Positions 1 through 6,030 of a stretch of DNA of 6,030 bases are shown here, piece after piece (position 1 is the stretch's first letter; every line of letters begins with the position of its first letter). The translations under genes and the position numbers were made by a program. Under the pieces are notes generated by a model. It made no database searches and had not been told where the DNA came from. It saw nothing but the letters and a program-made list of their open reading frames with translations. The DNA comes from JANXSD01 sp043758125 (GTDB lineage: Bacteria > Bacteroidota > Bacteroidia > AKYH767-A > OLB10): the NCBI GenBank assembly GCA_043758125.1, contig JAYVOC010000140.1, positions 1 to 6,030 of the forward strand, given 5' to 3'.

Positions 1-111
1 GAAAACGATCTTGCGAAGTAATAAAAATTCATGCCTTTTAATTTATTTCACGATACGAAATCTTGATTGAAATATTCTACTTTTATGCAATTACTTATGA
101 AAAAATTATTA

Positions 112-149
112 GGCAGATTGTAAGGTTAATTCACAGTCTGTCGTTAGCG
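112..149. other. Hairpin followed by GTTAGCG heptamer (possible attC-like half-site)
   Basis: Bases 112-121 (GGCAGATTGT) can pair with 133-142 (ACAGTCTGTC) over ten positions, two of them G-T wobbles, around an 11-base loop. The heptamer GTTAGCG (143-149) follows immediately. A hairpin arm next to a GTT-type core resembles the right half of an integron attC site, but the heptamer fits the GTTRRRY consensus only partly. I also see no CGCTAAC partner upstream to complete the site. The hairpin is seen directly; the recombination-site reading is inference. Confidence 0.3.
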
Positions 150-176
150 ATAATTTCAAAAACAAAACGACAATAA

Positions 177-740
177 ATGAAAAACTCTATTAAAAAACCA
201 TATAAAATAATTTTTAAGGAAGAAATAGTTTTCATATTACTATTTTTTTTCATAGCCGTAGCAAGCTGCTCTAAAACGTATGATTGCGATAAAACTAATT
301 TAATTCTATCGTTTAATGCCAAGAATATTGACAGCTTGAGTGATTTTACAATCTACAAATTTCAGAAAGGAACAAATTTTAGTATCTTTTTAGATAGCAT
401 TAGAATTATTAACGGTGCTGGAGTTGAATTTGAAATCTCAAACAATAAGACAAATATATATATTGTCTCAGTTGACCAAAGACTTGTTAGTAATTATGAT
501 TGGAAAATACACTTTTATTCAACTACTGTCAGCAATGGGTTAAACGAAATTGCAATATCTAATATTGAAGAACAAAATGAAACTATGAAATGTAAAAAGA
601 AAGATTTTTCAACCTATGCAGAGGGTTGTAAATGTTTAAATACATTAAAATCCTATAAGCTGAACGGAGTAACAGGAACTATTGGAAACAAGGTTGAATA
701 TAAAGGGTTCATTGGGTACGAAACAACAATAAACCCCTAA
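177..740 (+). CDS. Putative lipoprotein of unknown function, 187 aa
   Basis: I do not recognise a family. The protein begins with a basic stretch (K2, K6, K7, K10), then a hydrophobic run at residues 18-30 (VFILLFFFIAVAS) ending in C31. VAS-C31 is an acceptable lipobox, so it is probably cleaved by signal peptidase II, lipidated at C31 and anchored in the outer or inner membrane facing the periplasm. Two glutamates (E15, E16) just before the hydrophobic core are unusual for a signal peptide. The mature part is polar, with further cysteines at 37, 139, 151 and 153 and alternating patterns that suggest beta-strands. The ATG at 177 is chosen because it alone supplies the full signal peptide; the upstream bases are A-rich without a Shine-Dalgarno sequence, as is usual in Bacteroidota. 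The gene stands alone on the plus strand, is visibly more AT-rich than mfd, and is bracketed by inverted heptamers at 143-149 and 772-778, which may indicate acquisition by transfer. No promoter was found. Confidence 0.75.
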   Translation: MKNSIKKPYKIIFKEEIVFILLFFFIAVASCSKTYDCDKTNLILSFNAKNIDSLSDFTIYKFQKGTNFSIFLDSIRIINGAGVEFEISNNKTNIYIVSVDQRLVSNYDWKIHFYSTTVSNGLNEIAISNIEEQNETMKCKKKDFSTYAEGCKCLNTLKSYKLNGVTGTIGNKVEYKGFIGYETTINP

Positions 741-771
741 ACATTATTTTAAGAAATGCAATGAAAACTAC

Positions 772-778
772 CGCTAAC
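772..778. other. CGCTAAC heptamer, inverted copy of the one at 143-149
   Basis: CGCTAAC is the exact reverse complement of GTTAGCG at 143-149 and lies 31 bases after the lipoprotein stop codon. It is followed by short palindromic words: CCATGG overlapping its end, GGTGACC, and GTTGCACAAC at about 788-797. In an integron cassette the 3' recombination site would start with such a heptamer and end with its partner some tens of bases later. No GTTAGCG partner is present downstream in this window. This is a low-confidence site, listed because of its symmetric placement around the gene. Confidence 0.22.
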
Positions 779-1230
779 CATGGTGACCGTTGCACAACCT
801 CATTTTAAAAATCAATTTAATTTTTCAGTATTAATTACAACTTCACCAAAACCTATTACAACGCAAATGTTTTATTCGTGTACAAAGTAAACAAAAAATG
901 GAGTGTTGTTATATGTGATGTAATAGTGTTTTAAAAAAAAGTTGAAAGGAATTATTTAATGAATTCTCATTTGCTAAAGCTCATGGCTTGTTTTCGGTAA
1001 AGTATTCTTTTCTTTTTAATAACTGTATCGGACGGTTATGAGATAAAATATTTCTATAAGCCTTTAAGAGCTTCGCTATGGAAACATTAGCAAAAATTTT
1101 AATAACAAACTTAAATCACCGACATATAAAACATCGAAGAAATTGAAATGCAATAAAAATATTTACATGAGGGTGTTTATTTTTTATAATATCACGTTAC
1201 CATTTCCATTCATTTTTTTTAATGTATCCA
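779..1230. other. AT-rich intergenic region without recognisable gene
   Basis: This stretch lies between the end of the plus-strand lipoprotein gene and the repeat array behind the minus-strand SET gene. Stop codons are frequent in all frames; the longest ATG-initiated readings I traced are 13 to 22 codons and have no features of a protein. There are several A or T runs, including eight A at about 933-940 and eight T at about 1213-1220, but no stable hairpin beside them that would make a convincing terminator. I recognise no tRNA, rRNA or riboswitch in it. Confidence 0.6.
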
Positions 1231-1326
1231 AACACTTAAGCATAACTTGTCCCGATGTTTAATAGAATTAGCACACTAGCACAACTTGTCCCGATGATTA
1301 ATGGAATTAGCACACTAGCACAACTT

Positions 1327-1346
1327 GTCCCGATTTTTAACGGGAT
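1327..1346 (-). other. Hairpin in repeat unit 3
   Basis: TCCCG (1328-1332) pairs with CGGGA (1341-1345), extended by a G-T wobble at 1327/1346, around an 8-base A/T loop. On the minus strand it lies downstream of the SET stop codon. No T-run follows on either strand, so a classical intrinsic terminator is not supported; an mRNA-stabilising or pausing role is possible but unproven. Confidence 0.5.
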
Positions 1347-1373
1347 TAGCATATTAGCACACTAGCATAACTT

Positions 1374-1393
1374 GTCCCGATTTTTAACGGGAT
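1374..1393 (-). other. Hairpin in repeat unit 4
   Basis: This has the same structure as in unit 3: TCCCG (1375-1379) with CGGGA (1388-1392), plus a wobble pair at 1374/1393. It is the first secondary structure in the transcript after the SET stop codon, about 16 bases beyond it. No T-run follows, so any terminator function is a guess. Confidence 0.5.
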
Positions 1394-1408
1394 TAGCACA
1401 CTAGCACA

Positions 1409-1867
1409 TCATTTCTTCTTCGCCTTCTCAGCTTTTTTCTTCAATTTAATTTCCTCGTAAAGATGTTTTGTTTTATTGAGGTTTGCCCAATAATCATCGC
1501 CATAATCAACTAAAATTTCATCACCAGGATTGATGGTTCGTGTTGCCACAATAAAACCACGTTTCACACCCTGACGTACTTTTATTTCATATTGTGCATT
1601 ATTTTTTAATCCTTCCACACGACCAATTCCTTTGGCATCATTCGCATAACGTGCCATCGCTTCTGGCGTGAAGTACGCATCAATACAACGTTGCTTGGTG
1701 ATAAAGAAAACATATCCTTCATGACCTTCATCGGCACGACGCTCACACTCTGTCCAAGTAACTATTTCCCCCTCGTACTCGCATACAATATCTCCGCGCG
1801 TAAATTGTGTTTTGGTGAACAGGCCTTTTCCAGCGCCCGGTATCAGACTTTTTTTCAGGTATAACAT
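1409..1867 (-). CDS. SET-domain protein, probable protein-lysine methyltransferase, 152 aa
   Basis: SET-domain enzymes transfer a methyl group from S-adenosylmethionine to lysine side chains; the substrate here cannot be told from sequence. The domain fills residues 2-127. GAGKGLF (11-17) is the N-terminal SET signature that contributes to cofactor binding, followed by GDIVCEYEGEIV (25-36). RYANDA (73-78) occupies the place of the usual RFINHSCxPN motif, with N76 kept but the His-Ser-Cys replaced and an insertion before N90. EILVDYGDDYW (117-127) is the C-terminal ELxxDYG signature, in which Y122 is the expected catalytic tyrosine. There is no pre-SET or cysteine-rich post-SET region, so this is a minimal cytoplasmic form. 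Residues 132-152 are a lysine-rich tail (K-K-K clusters to the end) that could bind nucleic acid or be a methylation target. The ATG at 1867 is fixed by an in-frame TAA four codons upstream and by a promoter at 1888-1918. The repeat array follows the stop codon directly. Confidence 0.88.
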   Translation of the reverse strand: MLYLKKSLIPGAGKGLFTKTQFTRGDIVCEYEGEIVTWTECERRADEGHEGYVFFITKQRCIDAYFTPEAMARYANDAKGIGRVEGLKNNAQYEIKVRQGVKRGFIVATRTINPGDEILVDYGDDYWANLNKTKHLYEEIKLKKKAEKAKKK

Positions 1868-1887
1868 ATAACCGGTTTAACGGGTCG

Positions 1888-1918
1888 CAAAGATATAATA
1901 AGGATTGTACTCCCGAAA
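1888..1918 (-). promoter_or_regulatory. Bacteroidota-type promoter for the SET gene
   Basis: On the minus strand, TATCTTTG (1895-1888) matches the Bacteroidota -7 consensus TAnnTTTG exactly. Nineteen bases upstream is TTTC (1918-1915), one mismatch from the -33 consensus TTTG and at the expected spacing. Transcription would start near 1880, giving a leader of roughly a dozen bases before the ATG at 1867. This supports separate transcription of the SET gene. The match is seen in the sequence; activity is inferred. Confidence 0.6.
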
Positions 1919-1976
1919 TAATTGTCGTAAGCTGTTTTTTCATAAATACACGTTGCTAATGGTTGATTGTTTTACA

Positions 1977-2010
1977 TGGGAATTCTTACCTTCTTAACAA
2001 GAGATTCCCA
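1977..2010. other. Inverted repeat between the small membrane protein gene and the SET gene
   Basis: TGGGAAT (1977-1983) pairs perfectly with ATTCCCA (2004-2010). The stem can continue with TCTT (1984-1987) against AAGA (1999-2002) after skipping one bulged G at 2003. It lies 24 bases past the stop codon of the 31-residue gene on the minus strand and upstream of the SET promoter, which is where a terminator would be expected. No T-run follows on either strand, so it may instead be a Rho-dependent or processing structure, or an operator. Confidence 0.45.
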
Positions 2011-2033
2011 TTATCTCAAGCCAGAATCTTAAA

Positions 2034-2129
2034 TTAGTTTTTACTATTTTCCGATTTTGATTCTAAGTACTGTTGCCAGAAGATTGCAGAGAAACCTAAT
2101 ACTACAATGATGATTGAGATAGCTAACAT
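2034..2129 (-). CDS. Small single-span membrane protein, 31 aa
   Basis: The reading frame runs from ATG (2129-2127) to TAA (2036-2034). Residues 2-18 are almost entirely hydrophobic (LAISIIIVVLGFSAIFW), followed by QQYLESKSENSKN, a polar tail with charged residues. This is the layout of a one-helix membrane protein with aromatic residues (F17, W18, Y21) at the membrane edge. I know no family for it. An A-rich stretch (GAAAAAACT) immediately precedes the ATG, the usual form of a Bacteroidota translation start. The frame stays open upstream to a TGA at 2183-2181, so a TTG start at 2156 adding nine mostly polar residues is possible. It sits between mfd (141 bases upstream) and the SET gene, on the same strand, with a hairpin behind it. 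The coherent helix plus polar tail makes it more likely real than chance, but conservation cannot be tested here. Small accessory subunits of membrane complexes look like this; that is only an analogy. Confidence 0.55.
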   Translation of the reverse strand: MLAISIIIVVLGFSAIFWQQYLESKSENSKN

Positions 2130-2270
2130 AGTTTTTTCGTTTTGATTCGATAGCAAGATCGGGCGAAGGGCATTTTTACCTCACAGATTTTGGTCAATTG
2201 AGAATTTGAAAGGGTGAAATCCTGCTTTTTTATCGATGGAAATCAATAGTGACTAGCTCAAAAAGGGACG

Positions 2271-5200
2271 CTAAACAACTACTTTTTCGTAATTCACCAT
2301 TCTATCCAAAATGCGATATGCTTCTTGAATGCTATCAACTGGAATAAGTGTTAAGCTAAGCTTGCCCTTCTCTTCTTTCATCTTACAAAGACGAGGATGA
2401 GCTTGCACAAAACGCAAAACACTAGCAAATAACGGACTTTGAAAATAAGCCGATTGCTGATTGTTGATGAAATATGTTTTTAAAGTACGATGCTTCAAAA
2501 CAATTTTTTCGAAACCTAATAAACGAGCTTTCCATCGCAAGCGAATAGTGTTCATTAATTCAAAAACCTGAGGTGGAACTGGTCCGAAACGATCACGTAA
2601 TGATTCTGCAAATACTAAAAGTTTTTCTTCTGTTTCAATATCATCCAACTCTTTGTAAAGACTTAATCGTTCAGCCGTATTCGAAACATACGTATCAGGA
2701 ATACGCATTTCCATATCAGTATCAATCTGACAATCGTTTACAAATGTTGCACCTTCTTCTGCAGGAAATAAATCTTTGAAATCTGTTTCTTTAAGTTCTT
2801 GAATCGCTTCATCTAAAATTTTATGATACATCTCAAAACCAATCTCCGAAATAAATCCACTTTGTTCACCACCTAATAAATTCCCGGCACCACGAATATC
2901 TAAATCCTTCATCGCAATTTGAAAACCACTACCTAAATCCGAATGTTCTTCAATAGCTTTTAATCGCTGACGTGCTTCAGGTGTAAGTACAGTAAGAGGA
3001 GGCGCAAGTAAATAACAAAAAGCTTTTTTATTCGAACGACCAACACGTCCGCGCATCTGATGCAAATCACTCAAGCCAAAATTTTGTGCGCCATTTATAA
3101 TGATGGTATTCGCATTACTAATATCTAATCCTGATTCAATAATTGTTGTAGCAATTAAAACATCCGTTTCTCCTTCGATAAATTTCATCAACACATCTTC
3201 GAGTTTATCACCATCCATTTGTCCGTGCCCGATACCCGTAACAACATCAGGACAAAGTTTCTGAATCTTACCAGCTATATCATGAATGTCACTAACTCTA
3301 TTGTGTACAAAAAACACTTGACCACCGCGCGATATTTCATATTCAATAGCATCTTTAATTAATTTGTCATTGTAAACATGAACTTCCGTTGTTACTGGAT
3401 GTCGGTTTGGTGGCGCAGTATTGATGATCGATAAATCACGTGCGCCCATCAATGAAAATTGTAACGTTCGTGGAATTGGCGTTGCCGTTAATGTAAGTGT
3501 ATCTACGTTTACGCGGATGGCTTTTAATTTTTCTTTAGCAGCAACGCCGAATTTTTGCTCTTCATCAATAATCATCAAACCAAGATCTTTGAATTTAATG
3601 TCCTTGCTTAACAAACGATGTGTGCCAATGATGATATCAATCTTTCCAGCTTCCAATCGCTTTAACGTTTCTGTTTGTTGTGCAGCAGATTTAAATCGAT
3701 TTAAGTAATCAATATTGCATGGAAAATCTTTTAGTCGTTCTTTGAATGTGCGATAATGTTGAAGTGCAAGAATTGTTGTTGGAACTAATATCGCAACTTG
3801 TTTTCCATCAACAGCAGCTTTGTATGCAGCACGAATAGCAATTTCTGTTTTTCCAAAACCTACGTCACCACAAATCAAACGATCCATTGGGTAATCAAGT
3901 TCCATATCCTTCTTCACATCTCTCGTCGACTTCAATTGATCTGGAGTATCTTCATACATAAAAGATGCTTCCAATTCCGTTTGCATATAGGAATCTTTAC
4001 TGAAAGCAAAACCATGTTGCGCTTTACGTTTAGCATAGAGTGCAATAAGATCCTTAGCAATATCTTTTACTTTTTTCTTTGTCTTTTGTTTGAGATTACT
4101 CCAAGCAGCAGAACCTAATTTGTTTAATGAAGGGGCAGTTCCTTCTTTACTTGAGTAACGCGAAATACGATGTAATGAATGAATACTAATGTATAAAATG
4201 TCGTTGTCCTTATAAACTAATCGTATTGCTTCTTGTGCTTTTCCATTTACATCCAATGTTTCCAATCCTGCAAAGCGACCAACACCATGATCGATATGTG
4301 TAATGAAATCTCCAGGCTTTAAACTGTAAATTTCTTTCAGTGTTATTGCTTCGCTTTTGCTATAATTTTTCTTTAATCTAAAACGATGATAGCGATCAAA
4401 AACTTGATGATCGGTATAACAAACAAATTTTTTATCATCATCAATAAATCCTTGATGTAATGCGCTGAGTATGGTATGAAACTTTAATTCAAGTCCTAAA
4501 TAAGCTGTTGGTCGAGGGAGATCTTCGAAAATTGCATAAAGGCGTTCAGCTTGTTTTGCTGAATCAGCAAAAAGAAAATTGGTATATCCTAGCTTTTGAT
4601 TTTTGTAAAGATCTTCAAGTAAAAGTGTAAAATTTTTATTGAAGTGAGGCTGCGGACGAATAGTAAATTCAAACTTTTGAATAGGTTCGAAATATGGTTT
4701 CGAGCCAAATTCAACAATTAAATTTTTTTCTAAGTGGCGAATAAAATTTGGGGCATCATCAAATAATTCATCAACATTTCTAATGACTTGATCATCCTCT
4801 ATTGTTACATTCTCTCCATAATTCTCTGCAACTTTCTTTAGTGAAGCTTCTATAGCACGTATTGTATATGCTAAATCTTTGCCGTAGATGACAGTATTTT
4901 TTGGAATAAAATCGAAGAAGGATTCGTGTTCTTCCTTCACCATTCCAGATTGAATATTTGGGATGATCGTTACGAATCCAATTTGTTTTTCTGAAAGTTG
5001 TGTGGAAGGATCAAACGAACGTATAGATTCAATTTTATTTCCATTAAATTCGATGCGATAGGGTAACTCATGAGCGAAAGAATAAACATCAACGATACCA
5101 CCACGTACTGCAAATTGTCCAGGCTCATATACAAAATCAATTCTCTCGAAATTATTTTCTTGAAGAAACTCCATCACAAAATCAACTTCAACTATTTCGC

Positions 5201-5645
5201 CAATTTTGATTTCCATCGTATTACGTTCGAGCGTTTTTTTCGTCACAACACGTTCGTGAACGGCATCGGCATAAGACACCACTAAAAATTGCGAATTATT
5301 TTTATTGATACGTGTAAGCACTTCGGCACGTTGAAGTACTAAACTGTTATCAGGTTTTTCTAGTTGATATGCTTTTTTATAAGATGAAGGATAAAGCAAC
5401 GCATGTTGAACACCTAATAAATTCTCTAAGTTGTTTTGGAAGTAGGCAGCTTCTTCTCTATCACCAAGGATAAAAACTGCAGGATGCGGTAATTCTAAAC
5501 AAAGCGCCGCCAATACCACAGCGTCAGAAGAGCCAACGAGTCCATTTAAGTGAACACGATTTGCTGTTCTTTTACTGAGGAGATCGACCATACTACGCAC
5601 ATGCGGATGATCACGGTAACCTTGTAAAACTGATTTTAAATCCAC
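2271..5645 (-). CDS. mfd: Transcription-repair coupling factor Mfd, 1124 aa, complete
   Basis: Mfd is an ATP-driven DNA translocase that pushes RNA polymerase stalled at a DNA lesion off the template and recruits UvrA to start nucleotide excision repair in the cytoplasm. Domains in order: UvrB-like module, about 1-350, with EPGQFAVRGGIVDVY at 174-188 in the UvrA-contacting part; CarD-like RNA polymerase interaction domain, about 440-500 (KPGDFITHIDHGVGRF, 443-458); helicase domains, about 555-930; and the C-terminal TRCF domain, about 980-1124. Helicase motifs are intact: Walker A GDVGFGKT 593-600 (K599), DEEQ 694-697, TATPIPRTL 720-728, HNRV 781-784, IIESGLD 835-841, QMRGRVGR 863-870, and the RecG/Mfd-type translocation motif DLDIRGAGNLLG 914-925. 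Length is close to the usual 1,110-1,150. The start is GTG (5645-5643): an in-frame TAA lies two codons upstream (5651-5649), and the first residues look like a normal Mfd N-terminus. No Shine-Dalgarno sequence or clear promoter is seen in the 82 bases separating it from the upstream barrel gene. Nothing suggests damage. Confidence 0.98.
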   Translation of the reverse strand: MDLKSVLQGYRDHPHVRSMVDLLSKRTANRVHLNGLVGSSDAVVLAALCLELPHPAVFILGDREEAAYFQNNLENLLGVQHALLYPSSYKKAYQLEKPDNSLVLQRAEVLTRINKNNSQFLVVSYADAVHERVVTKKTLERNTMEIKIGEIVEVDFVMEFLQENNFERIDFVYEPGQFAVRGGIVDVYSFAHELPYRIEFNGNKIESIRSFDPSTQLSEKQIGFVTIIPNIQSGMVKEEHESFFDFIPKNTVIYGKDLAYTIRAIEASLKKVAENYGENVTIEDDQVIRNVDELFDDAPNFIRHLEKNLIVEFGSKPYFEPIQKFEFTIRPQPHFNKNFTLLLEDLYKNQKLGYTNFLFADSAKQAERLYAIFEDLPRPTAYLGLELKFHTILSALHQGFIDDDKKFVCYTDHQVFDRYHRFRLKKNYSKSEAITLKEIYSLKPGDFITHIDHGVGRFAGLETLDVNGKAQEAIRLVYKDNDILYISIHSLHRISRYSSKEGTAPSLNKLGSAAWSNLKQKTKKKVKDIAKDLIALYAKRKAQHGFAFSKDSYMQTELEASFMYEDTPDQLKSTRDVKKDMELDYPMDRLICGDVGFGKTEIAIRAAYKAAVDGKQVAILVPTTILALQHYRTFKERLKDFPCNIDYLNRFKSAAQQTETLKRLEAGKIDIIIGTHRLLSKDIKFKDLGLMIIDEEQKFGVAAKEKLKAIRVNVDTLTLTATPIPRTLQFSLMGARDLSIINTAPPNRHPVTTEVHVYNDKLIKDAIEYEISRGGQVFFVHNRVSDIHDIAGKIQKLCPDVVTGIGHGQMDGDKLEDVLMKFIEGETDVLIATTIIESGLDISNANTIIINGAQNFGLSDLHQMRGRVGRSNKKAFCYLLAPPLTVLTPEARQRLKAIEEHSDLGSGFQIAMKDLDIRGAGNLLGGEQSGFISEIGFEMYHKILDEAIQELKETDFKDLFPAEEGATFVNDCQIDTDMEMRIPDTYVSNTAERLSLYKELDDIETEEKLLVFAESLRDRFGPVPPQVFELMNTIRLRWKARLLGFEKIVLKHRTLKTYFINNQQSAYFQSPLFASVLRFVQAHPRLCKMKEEKGKLSLTLIPVDSIQEAYRILDRMVNYEKVVV

Positions 5646-5727
5646 TATTTAATTAATTCTGCTAAGGTAATAAAAGGCAAACGGCTAATGAGAACGAAAG
5701 TTTAAATTTTGATAAAAGGATTGTTAA

Positions 5728-6030
5728 TTAGTCAAATGCAGGACAAGATTTTTTATGTTTTTTCTTCTTGCCAATCACACCTTGGTTTCTGCCTCCGCTA
5801 CTATTTCCCGAACTACCTTTTCCATGAAATTTTACAGGCGTGTAAAGAATACTAATTCCAAATGTAGAAAAACTATCATGTTGTTTAGGATTGCCTCTGC
5901 CATAACCTTCTTTAGGATAACCAGCAGTGAGATTACTAGATACATCAACAGCAACAGGACCATTTGGAGTTGCAACTAATTTTGTTGAATCTGCATATTT
6001 TGTACTTACATCATCCAAATAGTCAGTTAA
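5728..6030 (-). CDS. Outer-membrane beta-barrel protein, C-terminal 100 residues (cut by window edge)
   Basis: The frame is open to the window end and the true start lies beyond it, so only the last 100 codons are seen, ending in TAA at 5730-5728. The fragment begins LTDYLDDVSTKY (1-12), a motif recurrent in Bacteroidota outer-membrane barrels of the DUF6089-like type, followed after a loop by YGRGNPKQHDSF (43-54), resembling the RGN/D..D.Y segment before the last strand of such proteins. FSTFGISILYTPVKF (54-68) has the alternating pattern of the final transmembrane strand. A hydrophilic tail follows: a Gly/Ser-rich linker (70-80), then KKKKHKK (88-94) and SCPAFD at the end. Related proteins often carry short basic tails, but this one is rather long. 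Such barrels sit in the outer membrane, and the precise role of this one is unknown. It is 82 bases upstream of mfd on the same strand, with no apparent functional link. The family assignment is from motif memory, not a search. Confidence 0.72.
   Translation of the reverse strand, partial: LTDYLDDVSTKYADSTKLVATPNGPVAVDVSSNLTAGYPKEGYGRGNPKQHDSFSTFGISILYTPVKFHGKGSSGNSSGGRNQGVIGKKKKHKKSCPAFD

Larger units (their letters stand above)
1234..1407. repeat. Four-copy tandem repeat array with nested octamers
   Basis: Four head-to-tail units start with the identical 13-mer AACTTGTCCCGAT at 1244, 1283, 1322 and 1369. Units 1, 2 and 4 are 39 bases long; unit 3 is 47. Each unit ends in octamers of the form AYTAGCAY: two in units 1, 2 and 4, and three in unit 3 (1345-1352, 1353-1360, 1361-1368), which accounts exactly for its eight extra bases. 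A degenerate octamer-like sequence (1234-1243) precedes unit 1. Units 3 and 4 contain the inverted repeat CCCGATTTTTAACGGG; units 1 and 2 have lost its right arm. The array ends one base before the complement of the SET stop codon, so it would be transcribed as the 3' untranslated region of that gene. It has no spacers, so it is not a CRISPR. I recall similar TTAGCAC-rich repeats between Bacteroidota genes, but cannot verify that here. Confidence 0.9.

Noticed and set aside
1..21. Six open plus-strand codons ending in TAA at the left edge, possible end of an upstream gene
   Set aside because: Six codons are too few to support a coding call; the other forward frames also stop within about 70 bases.
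131..322. Minus-strand 63-codon frame antisense to the lipoprotein gene
   Set aside because: It overlaps the lipoprotein signal peptide region on the opposite strand and looks like a shadow of AT-rich sequence.
959..1146. Tiny plus-strand frames at 959-1000 (13 codons) and 1078-1146 (22 codons)
   Set aside because: They have no hydrophobic segment, no clear initiation context and no pattern of coding; expected by chance in AT-rich DNA.
1234..1407. Possible CRISPR array
   Set aside because: The units are directly contiguous with no variable spacers, and the length change is explained by one extra octamer.
1743..1943. Minus-strand 66-codon frame overlapping the 5' part of the SET gene
   Set aside because: It lies in a different frame over a well-supported SET domain and its peptide has no recognisable features.
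2210..2270. Intrinsic terminator after mfd, suggested by T-rich stretches
   Set aside because: The T-runs are not preceded by a stable stem; GAAATC occurs twice but as a direct repeat, not an inverted one.
2573..5285. Several plus-strand frames inside mfd (2573-2779, 3421-3708, 3798-4118, 5070-5285)
   Set aside because: All are antisense to intact, motif-rich Mfd coding sequence, and their peptides have no family features.
5646..5727. Promoter for mfd, with TACCTTAG on the minus strand as a -7 candidate
   Set aside because: It has one mismatch in the -7 element and no TTTG-like -33 box at the right spacing, so it is not distinguishable from chance.
5755..5979. Plus-strand 74-codon frame
   Set aside because: It is antisense to the outer-membrane barrel fragment and has no recognisable features.

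Overview
The window looks like chromosomal DNA of a Bacteroidota (Bacteroidetes) bacterium. The support is a low G+C content, an Mfd protein whose N-terminus fits my recollection of Bacteroidota homologues, an outer-membrane barrel tail with the TDYLDDVS motif common in that phylum, no Shine-Dalgarno sequences, and a TAnnTTTG-type -7 promoter element. I cannot name the genus.

Layout, left to right. Positions 1-176 hold no supportable gene, but contain a hairpin (112-142) followed directly by the heptamer GTTAGCG. A plus-strand gene (177-740) encodes a probable lipoprotein of unknown function. Shortly after it (772-778) lies the exact reverse complement of that heptamer, so the gene may be a decayed or atypical cassette-like insertion. 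Positions 779-1230 are AT-rich and appear empty. From about 1234 to 1407 a four-copy tandem repeat with nested octamers ends one base short of the stop codon of the next gene. Everything from there on is on the minus strand. A small SET-domain protein (1867-1409) has a convincing Bacteroidota-type promoter. Behind it is a hairpin (1977-2010), then a previously unlisted 31-residue single-membrane-span protein (2129-2034). Next comes the complete transcription-repair coupling factor gene mfd (5645-2271, GTG start), and at the right edge the 3' part of an outer-membrane beta-barrel gene (6030-5728).

The right two thirds is ordinary core genome: DNA repair coupled to transcription, plus an envelope protein. 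No pathway links the neighbours, and the same-strand arrangement of the barrel gene, mfd, the small protein and the SET gene does not prove an operon; the SET gene appears to have its own promoter. The left third is the accessory part. The more unusual signals are the nested repeat array, the inverted heptamers around the lipoprotein gene, and the tiny membrane protein. I see no convincing evidence of a new multi-gene system.
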